Assembly (NCBI GenBank): GCA_023488905.1
Contig: JAMDCQ010000014.1
Span: 34,025 to 98,024, forward strand
Direction of reading: 5' to 3'
DNA length: 64,000 nucleotides
DNA from: Candidatus Bathyarchaeota archaeon
GTDB taxonomy: Archaea > Thermoproteota > Bathyarchaeia > Bathyarchaeales > Bathycorpusculaceae
The position numbers and the translations under genes are program-made. Shown here in pieces: positions 32,636 to 41,858 of the stretch. How positions within the stretch are numbered: the stretch's first letter is position 1; each line of letters starts with the position of its first letter. The notes beneath the pieces are model-generated. The model saw only the letters and a program-made list of their open reading frames with translations, was not told the DNA's origin and did not search any database.

Positions 32636-34363
32636 CTATATAACTTGACAACGGAGCGGCAATGTAAAAGTAAAGGTTGAGCCTTGTCCTTTGGTGCTCT
32701 CAAACGTTAAGGTTCCCTCATGAGCATCGACCAGCCGTTTACATATAGCTAAACTCATACCCATCCCTTTGGCTTTCGTTGTAACGAGCGGGGTGAACAG
32801 CTTATCTCTTACCGACTCAGATATGCCAACTCCAGAATCAGAAAAAGATACCTCAACATAACCGCCGTTTATATGACTGCTGATTCTCAGAGCCCCTCCC
32901 TCTGGCATCGCATCAACCGCATTCTGAATAACTCTCCCAAACGCAACCTCCATCTTCTTTGCGTCAACAAGCAATATAGGTTCATCTGATGAAAGATTAA
33001 CAACACTAATCCCATTAGGAATCTTCAACGTAGAAAGAGCCCTAACAGTCAAAGACTTAGGCGTACAATACTCCATCTCCAGATTTAACTCGCTTGCATA
33101 ATCCACAAGACTACTAATTATCCTATCCGAATCAGAGATTGCATCCTCAATCCACCCACAAATCTCAATCCGTTTATCCGCTGACATCAAGGAAGCATTC
33201 TTATTTATAAGATAAACCCCATTCTTAATAGCCGACAACGGATTACGTAAATCGTGACCAACCTGCCTTGCAAGCTCACCAACCAAAGCCAGCTGTTCAC
33301 TCTTAAGAAGCCGTTCCTCCATCTCAATTCGTCCGGTAATATCTTTGATGAAGCAGGTCAGGCCAATTGGTTTTCCGCTTCTACTGCGAACGAATGAACC
33401 TGAAAACAAAACTATTCTCCTGCCGCCCGTTTTGGTTAAGAATTTAAGTTCAAAATTCCTCAGAACACTATGCTCAGACAGTTGATAAACAATGTTGTTC
33501 CAGTTGCACTTTTCTTCTGGGCAAAGCAAATCAGATATGCGGGAAGATGTTAGTTCCATGGCTGAGTAACCTAGCAAATCAACTAAACTGTCATTGACCC
33601 CTAATATTTTCCCGTCTGGGTCAGCTAAAATAAATGAATCTGGGATAGCGGCAATAATGTTTTCTGCCGCCAAGTCAGTGTCAACCGAAAACAAGTCATA
33701 ACGGGCAACAGCATAAGCAATAAAGAGACTGAAAAATAAAGTAGACAAAATTCCTAGGTTAGGAAAGTCGATACTCAAAGAACGCACCAAGATATTTGTG
33801 ACAATAAAGGCTACTATCGGTATCGCTAAACCGATGGCAACGATTTTTCTCTGTTGCCTTTGCACTGAGTCCGTAGTGGAGCGATAGGATCTAAAACACA
33901 AAATAAACGCTATAATCGGCAATACAGCAGTCCAAACAGACGATAAATAATAAAATACGCCGTTTGAAGCGACATCGTTAAACCCCCAATACTTCAAAAC
34001 GGGAGGAGTATTTATTTCGTCGGTGAATAGGTCCAGCAGCCAAAAAGCAACAGCAGGCAGATACAGAATCAAATAGTTACGCCGCTTTTTTAACCATTTA
34101 CTGTTTGTAAAAACTAATGTGAAATTGAGAACCACTGCTACGAAGAAAGGCCAAATCGTACCCATTTTATGCCAAAAATAAGCATCTTGCGCGTTAGCGG
34201 ATGTCCACATCAGGATCGTTGTGAAGGAGTAAACAAAGAGGGTTAAGTTGCCGATCAGAAAGAGTTTGTTCAATAGGGCTTTCCTGTCGAGAAAATAAAC
34301 AATGATGCCTGCTAAGAGGCAAGTGATTGTTGCGCAAAGCGAGAATAAGATAAACCAAATCAA
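32636..34363 (-). CDS. Membrane sensor histidine kinase (7TM-PAS-HisKA-HATPase)
   Basis: The first about 225 residues form seven transmembrane helices resembling the histidine-kinase N-terminal 7TM region (WHKMGTIWPFFVAVVLNF, then VARYDLFSVDTDLAAENI). A PAS domain with PDSFILADPDGKILGVNDS follows, then HisKA with GHDLRNPLSAIKNGVYL, then HATPase with NAVDAMPEGGAL, DSGVGISES and GMGMSLAI. The C-terminal half closely resembles the kinase at 268-2070. The signal is probably a membrane or extracellular small molecule. Start is a TTG; no response regulator is nearby. An AACATT/AATGTT inverted repeat at 34389-34407 lies in its upstream region. Confidence 0.9.
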   Translation of the reverse strand: MIWFILFSLCATITCLLAGIIVYFLDRKALLNKLFLIGNLTLFVYSFTTILMWTSANAQDAYFWHKMGTIWPFFVAVVLNFTLVFTNSKWLKKRRNYLILYLPAVAFWLLDLFTDEINTPPVLKYWGFNDVASNGVFYYLSSVWTAVLPIIAFILCFRSYRSTTDSVQRQQRKIVAIGLAIPIVAFIVTNILVRSLSIDFPNLGILSTLFFSLFIAYAVARYDLFSVDTDLAAENIIAAIPDSFILADPDGKILGVNDSLVDLLGYSAMELTSSRISDLLCPEEKCNWNNIVYQLSEHSVLRNFELKFLTKTGGRRIVLFSGSFVRSRSGKPIGLTCFIKDITGRIEMEERLLKSEQLALVGELARQVGHDLRNPLSAIKNGVYLINKNASLMSADKRIEICGWIEDAISDSDRIISSLVDYASELNLEMEYCTPKSLTVRALSTLKIPNGISVVNLSSDEPILLVDAKKMEVAFGRVIQNAVDAMPEGGALRISSHINGGYVEVSFSDSGVGISESVRDKLFTPLVTTKAKGMGMSLAICKRLVDAHEGTLTFESTKGQGSTFTFTLPLRCQVI

Positions 34364-34599
34364 TTTGTTAGGCTTTTCCTTTCGTTTGCAACATTGTTAG
34401 GTAATGTTGAGGGCAGCAAATAAATTAAAGCATTATGAACTTATCCTACGTGAGGTTTTTAAAGACTTGAAAAATCGGATTTAGCTGAAAATCAACATAT
34501 TGGAACTCCGAGCATATTCTTTTTAGGAAATGATATTAATCCCTGAACTTCGCTTTTATTCGAAGTACGAATATGATTCTTTTTAATAGGTGAATAACG

Positions 34600-35056
34600 C
34601 TGTCATCACAGAATATCGATGAATTAGACAAAAAAAATATTGCATTCCCTTTGCGAGGGTATATACTCATATGAAGACGTTGCAAAGAAATGCGGCGTAA
34701 CCCGCAACACAGTTTATCGCAGAATCCAAACCTTAGAAAAAAACGGGTTCATTCAAAACATCACAAGAGCACTATTCAACTACGACAAATTAGGAATTTC
34801 AGCCATATCTTTCGGCATAAAGGTTCCTCAACCCGATTTGCAGAACGTTATAGCTCAGCTTACATCCGACAATAAAGTCAAATTGTTGTTAAGAGCATAC
34901 GGACAGCATAACGTCATTTTTATCGTTTTTTCTGATAAAGGTGAAGAGGGAAAAACCATCAGCAGAGTAAGCGAGGTCCTTGAGAGAATGAAAATTTACA
35001 ATCCTGATGTTTCAGTTGGTTTTGTGTGGAAAAAGTCCAATTTCTGCCCGTGGTGA
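34600..35056 (+). CDS. Lrp/AsnC-family regulator, broken frame at an A8 run
   Basis: The protein from 34640 (HSLCEGIYSYEDVAKKCGVT, TRNTVYRRIQTLEKNGFIQ) is an AsnC-type helix-turn-helix followed by a RAM-like domain, but it lacks the first helix. That helix is encoded just upstream in another frame: CTG 34600 gives SSQNIDELDKK and runs into A8 at 34630-34637. Seven As instead of eight would join them as IDELDKKILHSLCEG, the family's standard beginning. AGGTGA lies six bases before the CTG; no ATG, GTG or TTG is available in that frame. I treat it as one gene; the break may be a sequencing error or slippage site. Confidence 0.65.
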
Positions 35057-35160
35057 AATGAGAAACCGACGTTGACGATATTGCAAGAGAAATAGCCAAA
35101 GCGCTGTTCAACCCAAGTTTTGTGCTACTATTTCGCTTCACACCCGCCTAAAAATAGGGT

Positions 35161-35451
35161 CTATGATTTCAGTAGCTTGAATTTTCCGTTCCCGAGGTAG
35201 TAGAAATACGGGTGGTTGTTACGGGCAGAGGGCCAATGGCCGCTGAAGGGATGGTTTGGAGCCATCGCAGTAACATAACTCTTTATGCTGATTTCTGGCA
35301 CCGCAGGGTTTGCTCCATGCACTTGCTTGACTATGTCAGAAACAGTGAAGGCTTCGCACTCTAGTCGATCGGCTGCCTCAGCAACCAATTGCCAAATCGG
35401 TTTTCCATACTTCAAACCCGCCACCGATAGCAATAAGGGGCTAAAGTACAT
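35161..35451 (-). CDS. Small helical/winged-helix-like hypothetical protein
   Basis: The 96-residue protein contains LKYGKPIWQLVAEAADRLE and FTVSDIVKQVHGANPAVPEIS, a helix arrangement like the small DUF7669/HARE-type winged helices often linked to DNA or nucleoprotein binding. It starts at an ATG six bases from the carbonic anhydrase gene's end, so it follows that gene on the same strand. Function unknown. Confidence 0.6.
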   Translation of the reverse strand: MYFSPLLLSVAGLKYGKPIWQLVAEAADRLECEAFTVSDIVKQVHGANPAVPEISIKSYVTAMAPNHPFSGHWPSARNNHPYFYYLGNGKFKLLKS

Positions 35452-35457
35452 AAAGGC

Positions 35458-36186
35458 TCATAATCTTTTAACCAGAGCATCAACGGTATTTTTACCTAAG
35501 TTCTTGACGATAGCCATCTTTTTTATTTCCGCGCCATCGGTCACGCCGTTAATGTTTGTAATGTATGTATGTGCGGCTTCTTTGCCATAGACGCAGTGAA
35601 TATCAAACATCATCCCGATAACGTAGAGTTCCTGTTTTTCGACTTTGTTTTTTAAATTGAAATCGGAGAGGATTCTTTGTATCTGGTAATCTACATTGGC
35701 TTGGGCGTATAAGGCAAGCTTGTTTTCGTCAGATACTTTCGTTATAGCCAAGGTTTGGTCGGCTAGTTTGATTATGTTGACAAGCCCGATTAACTCCCGC
35801 TGTATTGCGTCATCTTCGCCGCGATTGTCAGAAAGCGCCGCTTTAATCGCGCCGCAGCCAGTATGCCCCAAAACAATCAACAAAGGAGTCCTCAGGTGAA
35901 TAATCGGGTACTTGACTGACCCTTCGGAGTTTCTAAATTGGTTCCCGATATTTTTCACTACAAATAACTCGTTAAGACCATCCATATCAAACAGATTCTG
36001 TGGAACCCGTGAATCGCAGCAAGTTAGTAGAGTTACTTTGGGAGATTGTTTGGTTTTGAGTTTGCCGAATTTACAACAACACTTTTTGGCATAGTGTATG
36101 TTGCCTTCAATTAGTTGCTTTAAGGTTTGTTTTGGATCAGAAGACGTTGAGTTTGCGGTTTGGTTATTGGCGAGATCTTTTGACAT
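35458..36186 (-). CDS. Beta-class carbonic anhydrase
   Basis: The zinc enzyme interconverts CO2 and bicarbonate. The zinc and catalytic residues are visible: CCDSRVP near residue 56 and HTGCGAI near 107 (Cys, Asp-Arg dyad, His, Cys). NIGNQF and the SDNRGED loop also fit. The 242-residue length includes a polar N-terminal tail. It is a cytosolic enzyme; it may supply bicarbonate for biosynthetic carboxylations or handle CO2 from IorAB. ATG start; the small gene at 35161 follows. Confidence 0.92.
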   Translation of the reverse strand: MSKDLANNQTANSTSSDPKQTLKQLIEGNIHYAKKCCCKFGKLKTKQSPKVTLLTCCDSRVPQNLFDMDGLNELFVVKNIGNQFRNSEGSVKYPIIHLRTPLLIVLGHTGCGAIKAALSDNRGEDDAIQRELIGLVNIIKLADQTLAITKVSDENKLALYAQANVDYQIQRILSDFNLKNKVEKQELYVIGMMFDIHCVYGKEAAHTYITNINGVTDGAEIKKMAIVKNLGKNTVDALVKRL

Positions 36187-36254
36187 TCATGAGTCTCCGG
36201 CTTAGATTACAAAGAACGGGAAATATTAAGGGTGATTGTTTGGGGTTAACTCTT

Positions 36255-36674
36255 TTATGCGAGTAGAACTTTGAAAACGCCTAAAGCAACCCCTAAAAAT
36301 GCAGTAGCAACCACACAAATCGCTGCCAACAAAGAGGGATAGAGTTTGCTAGGTTTGATACCTATTAGGCGGCCAACAATCGCTAGCTGAATCGGGGAAA
36401 GAACTAAAACGCCCATCACTATACCGACGCAGCCGTATTTGTCGATGAGTTTTTGGCCCCTTGCAAGCCGTCTTTCAAGCCAAGTCTTAAAACCTTTTTT
36501 CCACTCAAACAACCGATCCACTACCTTTACAGCAACAACAATCCCCAAGAAATTGATGAGTATGGCTGCTGGAAAAACCAGTAACGGGTCGAAGCCTATT
36601 CCGACGCCGTAGATTATGCCCATGCCGCATTCAAGGACGGCGGATAATAATATGAAGATGAATAGCTCGTACAC
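36255..36674 (-). CDS. Small multidrug-export-type membrane protein (COG2426)
   Basis: The 139-residue protein has about four helices. The motif VLECGMGIIYGVGIGFDPLLV and the C-terminal PIQLAIVGRLIGI match the 'putative small multi-drug export protein' family, whose actual substrate is unproven. A GTG start leads leftwards. It lies 69 bp from the carbonic anhydrase gene, possibly one unit. Confidence 0.8.
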   Translation of the reverse strand: MYELFIFILLSAVLECGMGIIYGVGIGFDPLLVFPAAILINFLGIVVAVKVVDRLFEWKKGFKTWLERRLARGQKLIDKYGCVGIVMGVLVLSPIQLAIVGRLIGIKPSKLYPSLLAAICVVATAFLGVALGVFKVLLA

Positions 36675-37242
36675 TTATGCATCCGACGGATTAGGGATTG
36701 CTTATCAGTCAGGGGATATTAATTTTTTGGGATTTTAAACAGAAATAAGGCTGCAAAGTAAAGTTCAGATTCATTGCTATACTAACAACCATGTTGCGGA
36801 AAAGTTTTTTGAGGGGGTTGCTGGGGCTCTGGAGCATTTAAGGAGAAAATAGGAGAAAGATTAAACGCAAGGAACTTGGAAACCTTCTCCAGAGCCCTAT
36901 CAGCGCCCAACGCATTCAATTAAAGAGGGGAGTGGTGAAAGGGTATTTTCGTTTGGTTTTGTTGTCCGCCGGAGCTGTTTGATATGTCAAACGGTGTGTC
37001 GTGGTTGTATTGTGTCGGCGTTGGCAGTTGGGTCATTTTAGTGACTTTTTTGCTGAGAGATATTGTCAGCAGTATGAGGCTGAATTTGATGGGTTTTTGT
37101 CGATTTGCTCGCACCTCCTTACAGAATAAGGAGTTGCCGAACGCTTATTAAACAATTTTTCAAATTTAGTCCCGTAAATACGCAGATTATCGCCAGAATT
37201 AAGCCCTAATTACACACCTGTCGATAAAACCAACAGTAAAGA
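36675..37242. other. Intergenic region with two hairpins and no convincing gene
   Basis: GGGCTCTGGAG near 36824 and CTCCAGAGCCC near 36887 form an 11-bp inverted repeat. CTCCTTA and TAAGGAG (37118-37135) form a 7-bp stem with a five-base loop. Reading leftwards, the second would hide an AAGGAGGTG site in front of a 64-codon frame (37114-36920) that looks unlike a protein. A rightward remnant frame ends at about 36852 (HVAEKFFEGVAGALEHLRR) without a start. Confidence 0.4.
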
Positions 37243-38451
37243 TTAGAAACTGACGAAATCAAACTTTATAATGGAAACCACACCCCACAGATTAACCAGC
37301 ACACTCAAAACAATCAGAGCCTTCTCACTCCACCCTAAGCTTTGCCCCATACCCTTAGCCGTAAGCAACAAAAGAAACGGCGTAAAATCCAAACTGAAAC
37401 GGTATCCAAACTGCGTAAACCCAACCGTGCCATGTGTAATTAGAGGTGGCAGGATACATAAAACAGCAAGGGCGGCTCTTTTGCTGAGGCTACTCCAAGG
37501 TCCCTTAAAGATGTAGATGAATGCGGGCGTAGTGAAGAATAGGCCAAGACCCATCCATGATGGCTTGAAATATGGGAAATAGTCAACGTAGATTGGTCCT
37601 TGGAAGAGTATGGCGTAGATGTTGCGGGGGATGTAGCTTATGCTAAAGATGCCTTCTGTAAAGTAGGGGTCTTCTTGTATGCCGGGAATTAGGTAGTAGC
37701 CGATATCGTTGAAAACGCCGTAGCGTGCATAATTGTAGAGCGCGTTTAGTCCGACGAGTATGGCTAAGCCTGCAAAGAAATAAGCTGCTTGCTTAAGCCT
37801 CAGCTTCCAATTGTCCTGTTGCTGGTAAATAGTTAGCAAAAAGAAGGGGAATGATAACACGACAGGCAACCGTGCAAGCGTAGCACAACCCAACAGCAAA
37901 CCAACCAAGAAATAATGTTTCTTAAACAGCGACAAAACAATAGCGGACGTGAGGAATAACACCGCAACAACGTGCTCTATGTACCACGAAGAACCCACAG
38001 ACGCAATAAACCAAAAACAGGTTCCAAACCCAAACAGCGCCGTTAACCAAAGCGCCTTCTGAGTGGGGGAGCCAGTCTTTTTTAGCATTAAATACATCAC
38101 TGAAACACATAAGCTGGCCAGAATCACTGAAAGCAGAGCCTGATCAAAGGTTGTGCCGAAAACCGCGACAAAGGGCAAAAGCAGAATTGCAGGCATCGGC
38201 GGATAAACAACATAATAGTTGTCGCCAAATGGGACGACTTCGGCGAGGTTTACGCCGTCTCCAGATAAGCTTAAGCTGCCGTGTAGAAAAGAGTCGGCTA
38301 AATAGACAAAGTGGTTCTGCCCAGGCGGCAGACCCTTAGAGAGCAAAAAGACAATCAGCGCTACAGAGGCTATTATGATCAGTTGATAGCGGACTCTAAG
38401 AGATACAAATTTCTGGCAGACTCCAACGATTGCTGAGCGGATTTTTTCCAT
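37243..38451 (-). CDS. GT-C-type membrane glycosyltransferase
   Basis: The 402-residue protein has about ten helices. After the first helix it has FVYLADSFLHGSLSLSGDG and NYYVVYPPMPAILLLPF, the extracytoplasmic loop pattern of archaeal PMT/ArnT-like polyprenyl-phosphate sugar transferases with an acidic catalytic region. These enzymes add sugars to lipids or proteins at the outer face. Start ATG; no other glycan genes adjoin it. Confidence 0.75.
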   Translation of the reverse strand: MEKIRSAIVGVCQKFVSLRVRYQLIIIASVALIVFLLSKGLPPGQNHFVYLADSFLHGSLSLSGDGVNLAEVVPFGDNYYVVYPPMPAILLLPFVAVFGTTFDQALLSVILASLCVSVMYLMLKKTGSPTQKALWLTALFGFGTCFWFIASVGSSWYIEHVVAVLFLTSAIVLSLFKKHYFLVGLLLGCATLARLPVVLSFPFFLLTIYQQQDNWKLRLKQAAYFFAGLAILVGLNALYNYARYGVFNDIGYYLIPGIQEDPYFTEGIFSISYIPRNIYAILFQGPIYVDYFPYFKPSWMGLGLFFTTPAFIYIFKGPWSSLSKRAALAVLCILPPLITHGTVGFTQFGYRFSLDFTPFLLLLTAKGMGQSLGWSEKALIVLSVLVNLWGVVSIIKFDFVSF

Positions 38452-38473
38452 TCAGGGCTAACCTGCATGGTTC

Positions 38474-38881
38474 TTATTGGGTGCTAAAATATTCTTTAAG
38501 GGGGTTCCAGTAGAACTCCATCCAGCCCTGCTCCACCTCAATCGCCTACGCTTTAGGAACATTTGAGTGCACCATCACGATTTCTGTGCCCTCAGGTACC
38601 GCTCGAAAAGTCAACTCTAACTTGGAACCAGGATAACCATCTTCCCAATCGGTAGTGGCCCAGCTTTGGACGACACGTTTACCGTCTTCAAGCTCAAGGT
38701 ACTTGCCAAAGATGTAACCGTCCCAAGTTGAGAATTTGCCGCCAACGACTGGTTTGCCTGTTGCTTTGCTGTCAGTGAACTCGCTGTGTTTTTTTGGGTC
38801 TGTGTATGCCTCGTAGACTTGTTTTGGGGTAGCCTTTGGAATGGTAACATTTTGTTTGATGGTTGTGACTTCAAGTTTCAA
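38474..38881 (-). pseudogene. AHSA1/SRPBCC-family protein with in-frame TAG
   Basis: The 111 codons from 38881 to the TAG at 38546-38548 encode an AHSA1-type START-like fold (PKQVYEAYTDPKKHSEFTD, GGKFSTWDGYIFGKYLEL, EIVMVHSNVPKA). The same frame continues past TAG with AIEVEQGWMEFYWNPLKEYF to a TAA at 38474-38476. That C-terminal long helix is obligatory in the family, so the TAG interrupts the natural protein. It may be a nonsense mutation, an error, or a UAG that is read through. The family binds hydrophobic ligands or Hsp90-type partners; the role here is unknown. Confidence 0.8.
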
Positions 38882-38979
38882 GTTAATTCGCCTAAATAGT
38901 TAGGAAGCGAGGGAGCATTTAACTGTGACTTCACCAATCAAAAAGGAAAACGAACGCTTGTTTCTGGATAAGAAAAACA

Positions 38980-38992
38980 AAAAAAGAAAGGG
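38980..38992 (-). terminator. T-rich terminator for the propeller gene at 39005
   Basis: On the minus strand a T-rich run (CTTTTTTTGTTTTTC) follows the stop of the leftward gene, as expected for archaeal termination. Confidence 0.4.
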
Positions 38993-39004
38993 GGAAAGTT
39001 TGTT

Positions 39005-41554
39005 TTATGGCCGTTTTCTTACGATAAGCATTAATGCGGCTGTTGCTACTGCGACTGCAACGATAACAGCGATGCCCATACCTATGATGTAGCTTTCGTA
39101 GGGTGGAGCCGCGGCGACTGGTGTCGGTGTAGGTGTTGGCTCTGTTTCCGATACAACTATGGCAGTTTCTGCACTTGAAGGCCAGTAGGATTCTGAACCT
39201 GCGAACGTAGCAAACACTGAGTATTCGCCTGGAACTTCAGGGGTGAAGGCTAGTTTGTAGAATCCGTTTGAGTCGCTGGTTGTGGTGCCGACGTTGTAGG
39301 CGTTGCCGTTGGGGTCAAGTACGCTTATGGTTACTTTGACGCCGGTTGCGTTGGTGGGTTTCGGTTGCTGCATGTAAACGTATTCCATCCATGCGCTTTG
39401 GCTTTCGTCGGAGACCGCGGGGACGCCGTGTGGGAATCTTGCGGTTCTGTCTGAGTCTGTTGTGCCTGCGGATATGTCGATTACATTGCCTTCGACGAGG
39501 ACGGCGGTACCTTGCTCGGAGATTTTGGGTGAAGCTGCCACTATAGTAGATGAGGGACCCTTGCCTATTGAGTAGATTTGGCTGTCAAAGCTGTTCCATT
39601 GGATCAGGTAACCATCGGCAGCGGCTGTAGGTACACGACCAGTGAAGCTCAGAATGCTCCACACAAGTTCGCCTGTTGTAGTGTTTATTGCAAGTTGCTG
39701 CGCGCCCGGATAGACTGGTGGGTCGTACATGTGGCTTTCTGAGATGAAGAGTTTGCCGTCTGCAATCATGCCGTTGTACCAGACGGGGTAGATGCCATAG
39801 CCAGTGTTGTATCCTGAACTTCTCGGTACATAAGTCCAGTCGATTTTTCCGGTCTCTAAGTCAACTGCGTTGACGTATCCGCCAAAGCCGAAAATGAAGA
39901 TTTTGCCGTATGCGACTTCTGCAGCTATTGATATGTGGTCCCATGCATTGCCAGGAAGCTTTACGGGTCCCCATATCAGGTTACCGTTTTTCATCGAGTA
40001 ACCGTAGGCTTCGTTTGTGTCTTTGTTGTGTAGCACGTATGTATTTTCGCCTGCACCCATGACTGCTACATCCTGCAGTTTAGGTATGGTTTGGTTCTTG
40101 GGGCCCCAGAGTAGTTGACCTGTTTTTGCGTTGTAGCCTGCTGTCACTTGGGAGCCATAGCTTAGTGAAGAGAACTGGTTGTATGTTGGCGCATACCGAA
40201 GTACTATCACGTCATGGTCGCGTATTGCTATTCCGCCTGGGGATATTTCTGCTGGAAGCTGCACGGTCCATTCGATTCCTTCAGTCCAGTTTTTGGTGCC
40301 TGAGGGGCGCATTGTTATTCCATCTGCGCCTAGCATGAGTCTGCTGGAATTCCACATTGTGAGGTTGCCGCCGCTTGTGTAGTAACCAAGGAGGCTTCCT
40401 TTCTGGTCTGAATCTTCTATTTCATCGATTAAGAATGCTGGATTTTGGATGTTAGTGATGTTCATTAAATATTCGCCGCTGTAGGCATCGTAGACGGACA
40501 TGTATTCGGGGGTGCCAAAGAATGATGCTGATGGACAGCTGTATAGGAAGGCCCAGGAGCCGAATTCCTGTATGGATTTGAAACGCATTACTTGACCCAT
40601 GCGGATGACTTCGTTTCCTGATTCACCAGCAGACCTTGTCCACAGGGTTTCGCCTGTGCGTATGTCAACAGCTACCCAAGCGGATTTTATGGCGCTGGGA
40701 CCCGCGTATTCAGTGTAGTAGAGGACTCCGTTGAGGATTATTGGTTCGAAGTAGTTAGTTGCGATTGTAGTTGTCATGTAGTTGCTCATTTGGTCATTAG
40801 GTATTGGAAGCCCTGGTTGTCCGCCAAAGTGTGTAGATTTAACCCACATTATGTGTCCAGTGTTTGGTGCAGTGCCGTATGGCTGGAAGTTGCCAGTAGC
40901 ATCGTAACCGCCGGTGGTTGCAAATGCTGGTGCTGCTAACCCATACCAGTTGGAACCTAGCTCAGCCCAGAAATAGTTTTGTGCCTGAATTGGTCGTGAC
41001 CAGTACTCGGTTGGAAGCGGAGCGGTATTGAACATAGGTATAGGGTCTTCTTGAACTATGAGGGTAACGGTTTCACTTTCGCTTTTTAAGTAGGTGATAT
41101 TGTAGAAAGTCGGGGGACCGAAGAAATTCATTACGGTTTCTTCCGCGTGCTGTCCGGGGTAGGTGGCTTTGAATGTGTAGTTGCCCGTTTGGTCAGGTGT
41201 AAAGTTGGTCCATGTTCCACCAGTGCTGTCAGATTTGCCCATATCAATAGTCATCTTGCTTCCGTCAGGCTTTGTGACTGCAACTTTGATGCCTTCATAC
41301 ATTGTTCCTGTTCCCATGAATCCAGCGGTAATTGGCGGTTTTGTCATGAAAGCATTAACAAGTGCTTCTTGTCCAGCCCCTATTGGGTTGGGAGCAACGT
41401 TAATCATTAGAAAGGTAGGGACTTCCGTGGCTACGGAGCCGTCGTCTTGCGCATTAATGAGCGGCAAAGCAGAAAGCGTGCTCATTGCTAAAAATAGAAC
41501 CATTGCGATTACAGTTGATATTTTAGATGTATGCAGTTTTAGTTTTAATTTCAT
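39005..41554 (-). CDS. Surface PQQ-like beta-propeller protein, paralogue 1
   Basis: The 849-residue secreted protein consists of a signal peptide (IAMVLFLAMSTLSALPLINA), an N-terminal beta domain, a PQQ/quinoprotein-like propeller with repeats such as WVAVDIRTGETLWTR and VNAVDLETGKIDWTY, an Ig-like domain (VKVTISVLDPNGNAYNVGTT), and a Pro/Thr stem with a C-terminal helix. The repeats lack an obvious PQQ ligand set, so it may be a binding or structural protein. The ATG at 41554 follows AAGGAG at good spacing; upstream residues in frame are not a signal peptide. The paralogue at 42942 shares its architecture and promoter. Confidence 0.82.
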   Translation of the reverse strand: MKLKLKLHTSKISTVIAMVLFLAMSTLSALPLINAQDDGSVATEVPTFLMINVAPNPIGAGQEALVNAFMTKPPITAGFMGTGTMYEGIKVAVTKPDGSKMTIDMGKSDSTGGTWTNFTPDQTGNYTFKATYPGQHAEETVMNFFGPPTFYNITYLKSESETVTLIVQEDPIPMFNTAPLPTEYWSRPIQAQNYFWAELGSNWYGLAAPAFATTGGYDATGNFQPYGTAPNTGHIMWVKSTHFGGQPGLPIPNDQMSNYMTTTIATNYFEPIILNGVLYYTEYAGPSAIKSAWVAVDIRTGETLWTRSAGESGNEVIRMGQVMRFKSIQEFGSWAFLYSCPSASFFGTPEYMSVYDAYSGEYLMNITNIQNPAFLIDEIEDSDQKGSLLGYYTSGGNLTMWNSSRLMLGADGITMRPSGTKNWTEGIEWTVQLPAEISPGGIAIRDHDVIVLRYAPTYNQFSSLSYGSQVTAGYNAKTGQLLWGPKNQTIPKLQDVAVMGAGENTYVLHNKDTNEAYGYSMKNGNLIWGPVKLPGNAWDHISIAAEVAYGKIFIFGFGGYVNAVDLETGKIDWTYVPRSSGYNTGYGIYPVWYNGMIADGKLFISESHMYDPPVYPGAQQLAINTTTGELVWSILSFTGRVPTAAADGYLIQWNSFDSQIYSIGKGPSSTIVAASPKISEQGTAVLVEGNVIDISAGTTDSDRTARFPHGVPAVSDESQSAWMEYVYMQQPKPTNATGVKVTISVLDPNGNAYNVGTTTSDSNGFYKLAFTPEVPGEYSVFATFAGSESYWPSSAETAIVVSETEPTPTPTPVAAAPPYESYIIGMGIAVIVAVAVATAALMLIVRKRP

Positions 41555-41576
41555 TTTTTCTTTTCTCCTTATTTGA

Positions 41577-41615
41577 ATTGAGCAAAACTGAGATGACATG
41601 TCAGCTCTGCTCAAT
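41577..41615 (-). promoter_or_regulatory. Leader hairpin upstream of propeller gene 1
   Basis: ATTGAGCA (41577-41584) and TGCTCAAT (41608-41615) are perfect inverted repeats enclosing the palindrome TGACATGTCA. A related ATTGAGCA/TTGCCCAA pair occurs in the same position upstream of the paralogue (45550-45590). It may be an operator or a mRNA leader stem. Confidence 0.5.
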
Positions 41616-41640
41616 AGTTTGCCTTATCGAGGACTTGCAC

Positions 41641-41654
41641 TTATAAAATTTGCG
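41641..41654 (-). promoter_or_regulatory. Promoter block of propeller gene 1
   Basis: TTATAAAATTTGCG on the plus strand (its complement CGCAAATTTTATAA carries the TATA box) recurs without change at 45613-45626 at nearly the same distance from the second propeller gene. Confidence 0.6.
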
Positions 41655-41858
41655 TAAAAAGCGAAAATACTGAAAAATTATAAGGAAGTATTCTTAAAAT
41701 ATTTTAGTAATTTCCAAAAAATCGCGAATATAGAATGACGTTAACAGATATCCATCAAAATAAAAACGAAGATCATGATGATTAGTTCACAAATAGAGAG
41801 AACTTTAAAAGTCAGGCAGTTTTAGATTGGTATATTCGCTTGAGGGGGAGACTGGGGT

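Noticed and set aside
32636-34363. Two-component system with the other kinase at 268-2070
   Set aside because: The kinases are similar in their C-terminal halves, but no receiver-domain gene is present and they lie 30 kb apart.
36920-37114. Leftward 64-codon frame after an AAGGAGG sequence
   Set aside because: The only start is inside the ribosome site itself and the product is low-complexity; treated as intergenic.
38546-38548. Genome-wide reading of TAG as an amino acid
   Set aside because: Several genes end cleanly at TAG with the next gene starting at once (livG-livF, the tube pair), so only local read-through remains possible.
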